A DNA stretch of 64,000 bases from an uncultured Eubacteriales bacterium (GTDB lineage: Bacteria; Bacillota; Clostridia; Christensenellales; Aristaeellaceae), in the NCBI GenBank assembly GCA_902801165.1, contig CADCHI010000004.1, positions 30,308-94,307 of the forward strand, written 5' to 3'. Position 1 is the stretch's first letter; each line of letters opens with the position of its first letter. A program made the position numbers and the translations under genes. This document shows, one piece after another, positions 39,543 to 48,549 of the stretch. The notes under the pieces were generated by a model that saw nothing but the letters and a program-made list of their open reading frames with translations, searched no databases and was not told where the DNA came from.

Positions 39543-41528
39543 ATGCAGATGACGATTGATCAGGCGATGCGTCCCGGCCTGCTGCTGGCCTTCGCGCGGC
39601 GCGGCAGCGGCTACATGATGCGTTCCGAGAAGCGCTCCGGCTCCTATGGCGGTGGGCGCTCCGGCGGACGCCCGCCCCGCCGCCGCAAGCGCGCGGGCTT
39701 CCTGTACATATTCCTGACCCTGCTGATCTCCATCATCCTCTGGCCCGTGGGCATGGTGATGCTGTGGCGCCGGAAGGTGCGCCTGCAGGCCGGCACGAAG
39801 CTGCTGATCTCGCTGCTGACGCTGTGCCTCAGCGTGTTCCTGATCGTGTTCGCCCTCACCGTGCCGGTGGACAACCCCGAATTCACCGCCTTCCAGGATC
39901 GGGCCAACGACTGGCTCGACCAGGCCGCGGTGGACGTGGCCGCTACCGGCGACGCCGCCTACAAGAAGGGCGTGGAGACCTGGCAGATCATGTCCGACTT
40001 CACCGAGGCCGCCAGCGACTACACCCTGGTGAACAGCGCCGACGCCATCGACGACGGCGTGGCCCTGGCGGGACGCGCCCGCGAAGCCGTTGAGGGCCTG
40101 CTGCACCGCGAGGGCGGCGAGCCCGAGCCCGGCCAGACTCCTGCCGCCTCCGAAAGCCCCGAGGCCACCGAAACGCCGGAGGTCACCGGCACGCCGGAAG
40201 CCACCGCGACGCCCGAGCCCACCGAGGAACCCCCGGTGAGCGACGCCGAGGGCATGCGCCTGCACCTGCCTGAGTCCGTCCCCAGCCCGGAGGACGCCCA
40301 GGTCCTGGCCGCCGGCGCGCTGCACGCGGACGGCACCTTCACCGCCAACACCCCCGAGCCCACCGAAGCCCCCACAGAGGAACCCACCGACGAGCCCACC
40401 GAGGCGCCGACGGAAGAGCCCACCGAGGTCCCCACTGAGGAGCCCGCCGAGGAGCCCGCGGCCATAGAGGCCGCCGAGGCGACCCCCGAGGCCGAGGAAG
40501 AAGCCACGGAGGAACCCACCGAAGAACCGACGGAAGCGCCGACTGAGGAACCGACCGAGGAACCTGTCGAGGAACCCGCGGAAGAGCCCGTTGAAGAACC
40601 CGCGGAAGAGCCTGTCGAGGAACCTGCGGAAAAATCCGCCGAGGAGCCCGTCGAAGAGCCCATTGAGGAACCGGCGGAAGAACCCGCCGAGGAGCCCGTC
40701 GAGGAACCCGCCCCCGAGGCAACCCCCGATGAGAGCGCTTCCAGCGCCCTCGCCGAGGCCCTGACCCTGGGGCCGCTGGAGATCAAGCCCGCCGGCGAGG
40801 CCACCGTCTACTACTTCGAGAACGGCAGCCAGGGCTTCCACCGCTCCTCTACCCGGCACGACATGAAGAACGCCCCCGCCCACACCCTGGCGGAAGCGTT
40901 TGAAGCGAAGAAGAAGCCCTGCAACTCCTGCGGCATGCCCGACGAGAGCATCCTCAGCGTGGAACACATCGCCTGGGTGGACGAGGGCAACGTGATCCAC
41001 ACCACCGACGAGTGCGCTTCCTTCTCCGGCGACTGGCGCCTGATGTCCCTGGAGGACGCCGTCAACGCGGGCTGCACCGCCTGCCCGGACTGCCGCGCGG
41101 ACCGCTACGTGGAGTCCATCTTCCCGGCCCCCACCCCCACGCCCGCGCCGATGGTCATGACGCCCGCCGTGCCGCTGAAGGACGCCGGTGAGTTCACCGT
41201 CTACTTCTACGAGGGCAGCAAGGGCTACCACATCGCCGCGGACTGCGTCGGCATGACCGGCGCGCCGGCCCACACCCTGGCGGAGGCCGTCGAGGCGGGC
41301 AAGAGCGCCTGCGGCAACTGCAATCCCCCGTCCTCGGAGCTGGTCGGCCTGCCCGTGCTGTGGCTGGACGACTCCGGCCTGTGCCACACCAGCGACGCCT
41401 GCGCCGATTTCAACGGCGGCGTCCGGCTGATCCCGAGAGACGACGCCCTGGAGCAGGGCCTGTCCGCCTGCCCGAGCTGCGGCGCGGAGGACTACCTGGT
41501 CCCCGGCACCGTGATCGCTGAAAACTGA
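39543..41528 (+). CDS. Membrane-anchored protein with acidic Pro/Thr repeats and four Cys/His modules
   Basis: A 661-residue protein of unknown function. The basic N-terminus is followed by two transmembrane helices (about 52-76 and 86-107). A long TEEPTEEP/VEEPAEEP linker (about 190-405) would span the wall. Four related modules start near residues 420, 475, 550 and 602. Each has a hydrophobic strand, G-x2-xH, a Cys, an LAEA-type helix and a final CxxC (PCNSC, ACPDC, ACGNC, ACPSC). Module 1 has lost the middle Cys (SSTRHDM). Similar modules end many secreted Clostridial proteins, and zinc binding is inferred. AAAGGTG lies 6 bases upstream of the ATG. Confidence 0.8.
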   Translation: MQMTIDQAMRPGLLLAFARRGSGYMMRSEKRSGSYGGGRSGGRPPRRRKRAGFLYIFLTLLISIILWPVGMVMLWRRKVRLQAGTKLLISLLTLCLSVFLIVFALTVPVDNPEFTAFQDRANDWLDQAAVDVAATGDAAYKKGVETWQIMSDFTEAASDYTLVNSADAIDDGVALAGRAREAVEGLLHREGGEPEPGQTPAASESPEATETPEVTGTPEATATPEPTEEPPVSDAEGMRLHLPESVPSPEDAQVLAAGALHADGTFTANTPEPTEAPTEEPTDEPTEAPTEEPTEVPTEEPAEEPAAIEAAEATPEAEEEATEEPTEEPTEAPTEEPTEEPVEEPAEEPVEEPAEEPVEEPAEKSAEEPVEEPIEEPAEEPAEEPVEEPAPEATPDESASSALAEALTLGPLEIKPAGEATVYYFENGSQGFHRSSTRHDMKNAPAHTLAEAFEAKKKPCNSCGMPDESILSVEHIAWVDEGNVIHTTDECASFSGDWRLMSLEDAVNAGCTACPDCRADRYVESIFPAPTPTPAPMVMTPAVPLKDAGEFTVYFYEGSKGYHIAADCVGMTGAPAHTLAEAVEAGKSACGNCNPPSSELVGLPVLWLDDSGLCHTSDACADFNGGVRLIPRDDALEQGLSACPSCGAEDYLVPGTVIAEN

Positions 41529-41552
41529 ACCGCGCGAAGCGCGCTTATCCCA

Positions 41553-41583
41553 CGGCGGGAGCGACCTTTTGTCGCTCCCGCCG
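41553..41583. terminator. Strong hairpin after the four-module protein gene
   Basis: CGGCGGGAGCGAC and GTCGCTCCCGCCG pair perfectly around CTTTT. The following sequence is not U-rich, but position and strength fit termination. Confidence 0.75.
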
Positions 41584-41697
41584 CGTTGCGCTTTCGGAAT
41601 CTCCTCCCGACCCTTCAATTTCTTTTCCCAAATCCGATACAAACGCGCAATTGTGTGTTATAATAGGGGCAACCGTTTATGAAAGGACTGACCCCAC

Positions 41698-42552
41698 ATG
41701 GCAAAGAAGACGGCCCGCGGCAAGGGCTATCGCAAACACGTCTCCAAGAAGCCCTATCTCGGCAAGCGCGACATCATCGTGCTGTGCGCGGCCCTCGTGG
41801 TCATCGCCATCGGCGCCATCGCGCTGTTCAGCTATGACGACGGCGCGCTGAAGGTGAAGGATGGAAGCGTCGTCACCGACGGCGACAACTGGCTGATCGT
41901 CGACGGCAGCAACGCCCGGGGCCGCTCCCGCTACTTCAAGCTGGGCGAGATGGGCGAGATCGAGGGCTATTCCCGCGAGACCACCCCGCTGGCGGTGGAC
42001 GCGAACATCCCCGAATATGTGTTCACGCCCGAGGCGGAGGACACCGGCATCGCCAACGTCACCGTCGCCACCAGCCACAGCTCCGCCGAGACGCTGGCGA
42101 ACTACGCCGCCGCCACGCTGGGCGCGCTGTCCGGCAACACCGTGGGCGAGATCCAGAAGGGCGAGACCGACGGCAAGTCCTTCACCTGGTTCGCCTACAG
42201 CGCCGAATACTACGTGAGCGAAGAAGAAGCTCCCGCCGAGGAAGATGCTCCCGCCGAAGAGGAGGCCCCCGCTGAGGAAGAGGCTCCCGCCGAGGAGGAG
42301 GCTCTCGCCGAGGAAGAGGCTCCCGCTGAGGAGGAAGCTCCCGCCGAAGAGGGCGAGGCCTCCGATGAGCCCGCGCCCAACCACTTCGAGAAGGCCCTCA
42401 GCGGCTACATCGATGCCGGCCACGACAGCTGCATCGTGCTGCACGTGGAGACCCGCGCCGATTCCGCCGACGGCTACCTGTCCGACGACGCGCTGCTGGC
42501 CGTGCTGGAAGAGGCCGTCTCCGCCGTGACGCTGGAGGCCGACGCCAAGTAA
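41698..42552 (+). CDS. Membrane-anchored protein with (PAEEEA)n repeat, unknown function
   Basis: A 284-residue protein with a basic N-terminus, one transmembrane helix (about 25-45) and an extracellular part. Residues about 176-216 are EEEAPAE-type repeats that split the extracellular domain in two; the flanking parts (TGIANVTVATSHSSAETLAN and ALSGYIDAGHDSCIVLHVET) could form one small alpha/beta fold. I recognise no family. A TATAAT lies about 35 bases upstream and GAAAGGA precedes the ATG. Like its upstream neighbour it uses an acidic linker; the two are probably separate units. Confidence 0.75.
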   Translation: MAKKTARGKGYRKHVSKKPYLGKRDIIVLCAALVVIAIGAIALFSYDDGALKVKDGSVVTDGDNWLIVDGSNARGRSRYFKLGEMGEIEGYSRETTPLAVDANIPEYVFTPEAEDTGIANVTVATSHSSAETLANYAAATLGALSGNTVGEIQKGETDGKSFTWFAYSAEYYVSEEEAPAEEDAPAEEEAPAEEEAPAEEEALAEEEAPAEEEAPAEEGEASDEPAPNHFEKALSGYIDAGHDSCIVLHVETRADSADGYLSDDALLAVLEEAVSAVTLEADAK

Positions 42553-42572
42553 TCCCCGTCCGCGTGGGAGCA

Positions 42573-42626
42573 AAAAGGGACTGCCGCATTCTGAATCCAC
42601 TGTTTCAGCGTGCGGCAGTCCCTTTT
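42573..42626. terminator. Long bidirectional hairpin
   Basis: AAAAGGGACTGCCGCA and TGCGGCAGTCCCTTTT pair perfectly (16 bp), with an inner CTGAA/TTCAG pair. The TTTT ends suit termination on either strand, for the repeat protein gene and for bofA. Confidence 0.85.
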
Positions 42627-42689
42627 GGGTTCTTCATGGGTTTCTGGAAATCCCCGGTTTCCGTGAAGAACCTCTTTTTCGTCCTTCCC

Positions 42690-42956
42690 CTACAGCAGCA
42701 GCTGCAGTGCCACCACCAGCGCCGCGCCGGGCAAGCCCAGGAAGCCCACCGCCATGGCCGTGAAGGGGTTGATCTCCACGGCAAAGCCCACCAGCGAGCC
42801 GATCAGATTCACCAGCAGCAGCGCCAGCGCGCCCATCACGCCTCCCGCCAGCAGCCGCCACATGAACCGCATGGGCACCAGCAGCAGGTAGCCGATCAGG
42901 CACAGCAGGGTCAGCCCGATGGCAAAGGACAGCACAAGCTCCCAGGGTATCTGCAC
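42690..42956 (-). CDS. bofA: BofA-family protein (pro-sigma-K processing regulator)
   Basis: An 88-residue membrane protein with two to three hydrophobic segments and the family ending INPFTAMAVGFLGLPGAAL. BofA inhibits the SpoIVFB protease that activates sigma-K in the mother cell, so this hints at an endospore-forming ancestry. I chose the GTG at 42956 with GGAGG 8 bases upstream, which gives the same length as Bacillus BofA (87); a GTG at 42965 overlaps the site. Confidence 0.85.
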   Translation of the reverse strand: MQIPWELVLSFAIGLTLLCLIGYLLLVPMRFMWRLLAGGVMGALALLLVNLIGSLVGFAVEINPFTAMAVGFLGLPGAALVVALQLLL

Positions 42957-43035
42957 AAAGAACACCTCCGCATCCGTCGGTCGCGCACCTGCGATCAGCT
43001 TATGCGGAGGTGTCCCGTTTTATCTCTTGAGGGGT

Positions 43036-44259
43036 TCACAGTATGCGCCGCGCCTCCATGTAGTAGCGCTTCTCCGTGGCCTCGCCCATGGAGAAGGTCT
43101 TGCGGGGCAGCGCGCCCCAGCGGCGGATATAGGCGAACAGCTCGTCCTTCCCCAGTGCCCGGGGCATGATGCCCAGCGCGTCGGGCCGGCTCACCAGCCG
43201 GCGCAGCGCGTCCTCGCCGTGGATGTAGTCGATGGAGGCCTCCGGGTGCCGGGCCAGCCATCCATCGAGGAAGTCCTGGAGCCGCCGCAGCGGATGATCC
43301 GTGGATTTGAAGCGCCAGGTGTGACCCGCGCCGTCGAAGGCGACCAGGTCGTCCCCCTCGCCCTCGTCTGCGCCGCACCCGATCAGGTAATCCCGGTATT
43401 CGGCCATCAGCGCCTCCGGCTCCACGCCGAACAGCGCCCGGTGGATGGGCTCGAAGACCAGCGCCGGGCAGGCCAGGTTCACCAGCTCCACCAGGGCGTA
43501 GCGTGCCGGGTGCGCCTCGCGTTCCTCCGGCGTCAGTGTTGCCGCGAGCTCCTCCCAGCAGCGCTTCGCCGCCGCCAGGGAGTGGTTGCCGTCGCCCACG
43601 GCGTACAGCATGCCGTCCGACCTCGCCAGCAGGGCGTCCAGGGCTGCCGACACCCGCCGGGTGTCCTCGCCCTCCACGGCCCAGCCCCGCAGGTGGCCGC
43701 CGCCCAGCATCAGCTCAAAGTCGTACAGCGGGCGCAGGCCGTCCCTACGGGCCAGCAGCGGCTCGATCACCGTCATGCCCGGGTCGTCGATCAGCATCAT
43801 CACGTGGGGCAGCTCCAACGGCGCGCCCCTGCGGACCTTCGCCCGGGGCGGCACCCGCTCCAGCACCGTGCCCTCGGTGGCCCGGATCAGCCCCGAATGG
43901 CCGGCTGTGTACCCGTAGGCATCCAGGTCCAGGGCCACCACCAGGCCGGGGCGGACCCCCGCCGCCGTGGTGCGCTCCACCAGCACAAAACCGTCCGCCA
44001 CTGCGTGGCGCAGCACGCCCTCGCTCAAATAGTCCTCCATGGCGCGGTGGATGGCCGGGGTGCGACTCTCACCCTCCCCCAGCCAGGCCTCCGGCAGGAT
44101 CAGCCGCAGCGCGGAAGGCGCGTCGCCCACCGTCGCCTCGGCCTCGGCCCAGTACTCCGGCTGGGAGGTGAACTGGTCGCAGGCCACCACGGCCCACTTC
44201 GCCGGGTCCACCCCCGGCGCGGGCAGCAGTATCTCGGCGGTCTTCAAGGCGTTGTACAT
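43036..44259 (-). CDS. DUF1015 family protein, serine-operon associated
   Basis: A 407-residue protein with the DUF1015 (COG4198-type) start LLPAPGVDPAKWAVVACDQF and internal YAVGDGNHSLAAAKRCWEEL, the conserved GDGNH box. No biochemical function is established that I know of. It is the last gene after serC and serA on the same strand, 95 bases from serA. Members of the family are often found beside these genes, which points to serine or phosphoserine metabolism. No serB is present here. The role is inference. Confidence 0.85.
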   Translation of the reverse strand: MYNALKTAEILLPAPGVDPAKWAVVACDQFTSQPEYWAEAEATVGDAPSALRLILPEAWLGEGESRTPAIHRAMEDYLSEGVLRHAVADGFVLVERTTAAGVRPGLVVALDLDAYGYTAGHSGLIRATEGTVLERVPPRAKVRRGAPLELPHVMMLIDDPGMTVIEPLLARRDGLRPLYDFELMLGGGHLRGWAVEGEDTRRVSAALDALLARSDGMLYAVGDGNHSLAAAKRCWEELAATLTPEEREAHPARYALVELVNLACPALVFEPIHRALFGVEPEALMAEYRDYLIGCGADEGEGDDLVAFDGAGHTWRFKSTDHPLRRLQDFLDGWLARHPEASIDYIHGEDALRRLVSRPDALGIMPRALGKDELFAYIRRWGALPRKTFSMGEATEKRYYMEARRIL

Positions 44260-44354
44260 ATCGCTTCCCCCAAAACGGAAATTCGGGAACCGGGAAGCCC
44301 TGCCTGAACGGCGGGGGCTTCCTCAATTCCCAATGGCGCTGTCAATGTTCTCAG

Positions 44355-45524
44355 TCAGGGCATCAGCAGCCGTGTGCGGTAGACCGTCTCCAGCGCGCGC
44401 AGCTTCTCAAGGGTCTGGGCGCTGGGCCGGCTGTCCACATCCAGCACGGTGTAGGCATAGGCGCCCCGGGACTGGTTGACCATGTTTTCGATGTTCAGCC
44501 CCTCGCCGGAGATGATCTGGGTGATCGCGCCGATGACATTGGGCACGTTCTTGTGCAGCACGGTGATGCGGGGCATCACAGGCTTCTCCAGCCGGCAGTT
44601 GGGGTAGTTCACGCTGTTGACGATGGAGCCGTACTTCAGGAAGTCGTCCATCTGCCGGGCCACCATGCGCACGCAGTTGTCCTCGCTCTCCGGCGTGGAC
44701 GCGCCCAGGTGGGGCGTCAGGATCACGTTGCGCGCGCCGATCAGCGCCTCCTCCGGGAAGTCGGTGACGTAGACGCGCAACTGGCCCTGCTCCAGCGCAT
44801 GCTTGACGTCGGCCACGTTCACCAGGCCGCCGCGGGCGAAGTTCAGCAGCGCCGCGCTGTTCTTCATGCGGGCGATGGCGGCGGCGTCGATCATGTTGCG
44901 GTTGCTGTCCAGCAGCGGCACATGCAGCGTGATGTAGTCGCTCTTCTCGATGACCTCGTCCAGGCTCATGGCGTGGGTGACGGACCGGGACAGCCGCCAG
45001 GCGTTGTCCACGGAGATGTAGGGGTCGTAGCCCAGCACGTTCATGCCCAGGGCCACGCCGGCGTTGGCCACCTTCAGGCCGATGGCGCCCAGGCCGATCA
45101 CGCCCAGGGTCTTGCCCTCCAGCTCCGGACCGATGAACATCTTCTTGCCGGCCTCCACCTGCTTCTCGACGGACTGCTCGCCGGGAACCAGGCCCTTGCA
45201 CCACTCGATGCCGTCGGAGATCTTGCGGGAGGCCAGCAGCAGGCCGGCCAGCACCAGCTCCTTGACGGCGTTGGCGTTCGCGCCCGGGGAATTGAAGACC
45301 ACCACGCCGTGCTCGGCCATCTTGTCCAGCGGGATGTTGTTCACGCCCGCGCCGGCGCGGCCCACGCACAGCAGGTTGTCGTTGATGGGCATGTCGTGCA
45401 TGTCTGCGCTGCGCACCATGATGGCGTCCGGGTTTTCCACCTCGTAGTTGACATTGTACTCGGTGTCCGGCAGTATGCCGTGGTACACCGGGGAGATGGA
45501 ATTCAGCTTCTGAATGTTCATCAT
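44355..45524 (-). CDS. serA: D-3-phosphoglycerate dehydrogenase
   Basis: A 389-residue NAD enzyme, first step of serine synthesis. It has the NAD fold LGVIGLGAIGLKVANAG, the active-site Arg in LLNFARGGLVN, Glu in PESEDN and HLGASTPESE with His. A C-terminal ACT domain (PRITVLHKNVPNVIGAI) suggests serine feedback. This is the short form without the intervening ASB domain. The start is taken as ATG 45524, one base after the serC stop; the adjacent ATG 45521 is equally possible. Confidence 0.95.
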   Translation of the reverse strand: MMNIQKLNSISPVYHGILPDTEYNVNYEVENPDAIMVRSADMHDMPINDNLLCVGRAGAGVNNIPLDKMAEHGVVVFNSPGANANAVKELVLAGLLLASRKISDGIEWCKGLVPGEQSVEKQVEAGKKMFIGPELEGKTLGVIGLGAIGLKVANAGVALGMNVLGYDPYISVDNAWRLSRSVTHAMSLDEVIEKSDYITLHVPLLDSNRNMIDAAAIARMKNSAALLNFARGGLVNVADVKHALEQGQLRVYVTDFPEEALIGARNVILTPHLGASTPESEDNCVRMVARQMDDFLKYGSIVNSVNYPNCRLEKPVMPRITVLHKNVPNVIGAITQIISGEGLNIENMVNQSRGAYAYTVLDVDSRPSAQTLEKLRALETVYRTRLLMP

Positions 45525-45525
45525 G

Positions 45526-46608
45526 TCACTTGTGCTCCATTTCAAATTTCTTCATGAAGGCGATCAGCGCCTGCACGCCCTCCACGGGCATGGCGTTGTA
45601 GATGCTGGCGCGGATGCCGCCCACCACGCGGTGGCCCTTCAGGTTCACCAGGTCGCAGGCCGCGGCGGCCTTGACGAACTCGGCGTCCAGCTCCGGGCTG
45701 GGGGTGGTGAAGGTCACGTTCATGCGGCTGCGGGAATCCGGGCGCGCGGTGGGACGATAGAAATCGCTGTCGTCCAGCGCGTCGTAGAGCAGCTTCGCCT
45801 TCTCGATGTTCACCTTCTCGATGGCCTCCACGCCGCCCTGGGCCTTCAGCCACTTCATGCACAGGCCGGCCATGTAGATGGCGTAGGTGGGCGGGGTGTT
45901 CAGCATGCTGCCCTTCTCGTCCATGATCTTCCAGTTCATGATCTTGGGCGTGGTGGGCATCGCCCGGCCCAGCAGGTCCCTGCGGACAATGACGATGGTC
46001 AGCCCGGCAGGGCCCACGTTCTTCTGCGCGCCGGCGTAGACCACGCCGAAGCGGTTGATGTCGTACACCTCGCTGAGGATGTTGGAGGACATGTCCGCCA
46101 CCAGGGGCACCTTGCCGGTGTCCGGCAGGGCCGCGTAGCGGGTGCCGTAGATGGTGTTGTTGGTGGTGATATAGAAGTAATCGGCGTTGGGATCGAAGTC
46201 CGCCGGGTTCAGCTCGGGAATGTAGGCGTACTTGTCCGCCTCGGAGGAGCCCACGCAGCGCACATTGCCGTATTTCTTCGCCTCCACCAGCGCGCCGTGG
46301 GCAAAGTTTCCGCTGTCCACGTAGTCAGCGCTGCCGCTGCCCGTCATAAGATTCATCGGGATGGCGGCGAACTGGCCGGTGGCGCCGCCCTGGAGGAACA
46401 GCACCGCGTAGGTCTCCGGGATGTGCATCAGGTCCCGCAGCGTCGCCTCCGCCTCGTCAAATATCGCCTGGTACTGCTTGGAGCGGTGGCTCATCTCCAT
46501 GACGTTCATGCCGGTGTCGCCATAGCTCAGCATTTCCCGCGCGGCGGTTTCCAAAACCTCCTGGGGCATCGTGGAGGGGCCGGGGGCAAAGTTATAAACG
46601 CGCTTCAT
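45526..46608 (-). CDS. serC: Phosphoserine aminotransferase
   Basis: A 360-residue class-V PLP aminotransferase converting 3-phosphohydroxypyruvate and glutamate to phosphoserine. It begins YNFAPGPSTMP, has the family pattern MSHRSKQYQ and FLQGGATGQFA, and the PLP Lys in VVYAGAQKNVGPAG. The end is FEMEHK. AAGGA lies 9 bases from the ATG. It leads the serC-serA-DUF1015 unit, with a promoter at 46719. Confidence 0.96.
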   Translation of the reverse strand: MKRVYNFAPGPSTMPQEVLETAAREMLSYGDTGMNVMEMSHRSKQYQAIFDEAEATLRDLMHIPETYAVLFLQGGATGQFAAIPMNLMTGSGSADYVDSGNFAHGALVEAKKYGNVRCVGSSEADKYAYIPELNPADFDPNADYFYITTNNTIYGTRYAALPDTGKVPLVADMSSNILSEVYDINRFGVVYAGAQKNVGPAGLTIVIVRRDLLGRAMPTTPKIMNWKIMDEKGSMLNTPPTYAIYMAGLCMKWLKAQGGVEAIEKVNIEKAKLLYDALDDSDFYRPTARPDSRSRMNVTFTTPSPELDAEFVKAAAACDLVNLKGHRVVGGIRASIYNAMPVEGVQALIAFMKKFEMEHK

Positions 46609-46718
46609 TCAAAACAGTCCTTCCGCATATTGTCGGCCCGGCCTTCCGCCGGGATTCGGGCGTGCCTCCCGGTCCGAAGGCGCTTCGGGCCCTGGGGAGC
46701 ATACTCGAGGTCCACTTT

Positions 46719-46747
46719 ATTATAGTGCATCAATGTAACGCCGCTAA
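46719..46747 (-). promoter_or_regulatory. Promoter of serC-serA-DUF1015
   Basis: TTAGCG, 17 bases, perfect TATAAT on the minus strand. The resulting leader of about 105 bases contains a CCGAAG-cgc-CTTCGG hairpin. I found no T-box motif in it. Confidence 0.62.
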
Positions 46748-46940
46748 GAAGGGCGAGTTAAATGTGTCCTTCACACAGCGCCTGATGTCTTTATATGGCG
46801 GAAACAGCGGCGGCGCGGCGCGGGGTCCACCCCCGGAAATAATGGTTCCCCCAGGCTCATAAATCGCCCCGGGAACACCTGTTTCTTAACCCGGCCATGC
46901 TATACTTATTATGGATATGTATTCTTGGAGGTTTATCGCC
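46748..46940. other. Divergent intergenic region between serC and murJ
   Basis: This stretch separates divergent genes. It holds GGGTCCACCCCCGG/GGTTCCCCC GC-rich pieces that could form a hairpin, and a TATACT box at about 46900 that may serve murJ with a weak -35. I see no gene and no recognisable riboswitch. Confidence 0.4.
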
Positions 46941-48479
46941 TTGGCACGCACGCAACGCGTCTTTAAAACCACCATGCTGGTCACCTTCGTGATCGTCCTG
47001 AGCAAGGTCTGCGGCTTTGTGCGGGACATGATCCTGGCCAACTACTTCGGCACGGGCATCGCCAACGACGCCTATGTGTCGGCCTACAGCCTGTTCTACC
47101 TGCCGGTGCTGCTGTTCAACTCCTGCATCTCGGCCACGCTGATCCCCCTGTACGTGCAGGAGCGGGAGCAGCAGAGCCTGGCCCACTCCAACCACTTCGC
47201 CAGCAACACGCTGAACCTGTTCGCGCTGGCGGCGCTGGCGATCTCCGCGCTGTTCTATGTGCTGGCGCGGCCGCTGGTGGGGCTGATCTACGTGGGCTTC
47301 GACGCCGAAAAGGCGGCCCTGACGGTGCGCCTGGTGCGCATCATGCTGCTGTCGCTGGTGTTCAACATCACCTCCATCAGCCTGGCGAGCCTGCTGAACG
47401 CCACGGACAAGTACGTGGCCGCCCAGCTGACCGGCTTCCCGCTGAACGTGTGCGTCATCCTCGCGGCCACGCTGTTCTCCGCCCGCTACGGCATCATCGC
47501 CGTGGGCTGGGGCGTGTTCGCCGCCAACATCCTGCAATTTCTGCTGCTGATCCCCTTCATGCGGGGCTGGTTCACCTACTCCCCCGTGCTGGACTTCAGC
47601 GACAAGCGCTTCCACAAGCTGGTGGTGCTGGCGGGCCCGGCGATGCTCTCCATGGGCGTCAGCGAGCTGAACCACATGATCGACCACGCCCTGGCCTCCG
47701 GCCTGAACCCCGGCGACATCTCTGCCATGAGCTACGCCTACCGGCTGATCACCTTCCTGCTGGGCGTGCTGATGGTGCCGCTGACCACGGTGATGTTCTC
47801 GAAGCTCAGCCGGCTGGCCGCCGAGAAGAACAACAAGGGCATGCTGGAGGTGCTGCGGCGCTGCATCCTGGTGATCGCCCTGGTGGCGCTGCCCATCGTG
47901 GCCATCGCCGTGGTGATGAGCACCGACGTGATCAAGTTCGCCTACATGCGCGGCCGGTTCGGCATGGACTCCGTCCGGGTCACCGCCGGCATACTGGTCT
48001 GCTACGTGGTGGGCGTGCCCTTCTTCGGCCTCAGGGACTTCCTGAGCCGCATGTTCCACGCCCTGCAGGACACCAAGACCCCCTTCCGGGTCTCCTGCCT
48101 GGTGGTGGCGCTGAACATCGCGCTGAACCTGATCCTGCGGGTGTTCATGGGCGCCAACGGCCTGGCCCTGGCCACCTCCATCGCGGGGGCCTCCGGCATG
48201 GTCACGATGCTGATACTGCTGAAGAAGCGCATTGGCCACCTGGGCTTTAAGGCCATCGCCCCGGAGCTGGGCAAGCTCGTCCTCGCCACGCTGGCCTGCG
48301 CCGCCGCCTGCATCGGCATGAACCGGCTCCTGCCGGAGGTCTTCGGCACCGGCCGGGTATTCCTGCGGCTGGCCGCCTGCGCCGGCACTGCCCTGATCGC
48401 CTACGCCCTCTGCTGCGGCGTCCTGCGGGTCAAGGCGATGCATGCCTTCGCCAGCGACGTGCTGCGCCGCGGCAGGTAA
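46941..48479 (+). CDS. murJ: Lipid II flippase MurJ
   Basis: A 512-residue MOP-superfamily membrane protein that flips lipid II for peptidoglycan synthesis. About 14 hydrophobic helices are visible. Family marks are SKVCGFVRDMILANYFG near the N-terminus with conserved Arg and Asp, PLYVQEREQ, and FFGLRDFLSRMFHALQDTKT in the second half. I chose the TTG at 46941, with GGAGG 9 bases upstream; ATG codons at 46911 and 46917 have no ribosome site and lie before the GGAGG. Confidence 0.93.
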   Translation: MARTQRVFKTTMLVTFVIVLSKVCGFVRDMILANYFGTGIANDAYVSAYSLFYLPVLLFNSCISATLIPLYVQEREQQSLAHSNHFASNTLNLFALAALAISALFYVLARPLVGLIYVGFDAEKAALTVRLVRIMLLSLVFNITSISLASLLNATDKYVAAQLTGFPLNVCVILAATLFSARYGIIAVGWGVFAANILQFLLLIPFMRGWFTYSPVLDFSDKRFHKLVVLAGPAMLSMGVSELNHMIDHALASGLNPGDISAMSYAYRLITFLLGVLMVPLTTVMFSKLSRLAAEKNNKGMLEVLRRCILVIALVALPIVAIAVVMSTDVIKFAYMRGRFGMDSVRVTAGILVCYVVGVPFFGLRDFLSRMFHALQDTKTPFRVSCLVVALNIALNLILRVFMGANGLALATSIAGASGMVTMLILLKKRIGHLGFKAIAPELGKLVLATLACAAACIGMNRLLPEVFGTGRVFLRLAACAGTALIAYALCCGVLRVKAMHAFASDVLRRGR

Positions 48480-48549
48480 GGAAATGATCCGGCCTCCGGC
48501 CTGAACTGACTTCCGATTCCCCCAGACCATCCACCACAGGAGGTTCCCC

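Noticed and set aside
39543-41528. Calling the four-module protein a secreted nuclease or competence factor
   Set aside because: Only the Cys/His modules resemble parts found at the ends of such proteins; no nuclease or ComE-type catalytic domain is present.
46609-46720. T-box or serine riboswitch in the serC leader
   Set aside because: No T-box specifier loop or TGGNACCGCG motif is visible and no U-rich terminator precedes serC.
46782-46862. Short open frame (about 66 codons) between serC and murJ
   Set aside because: No ribosome site, no conserved features, and it covers the serC promoter region.
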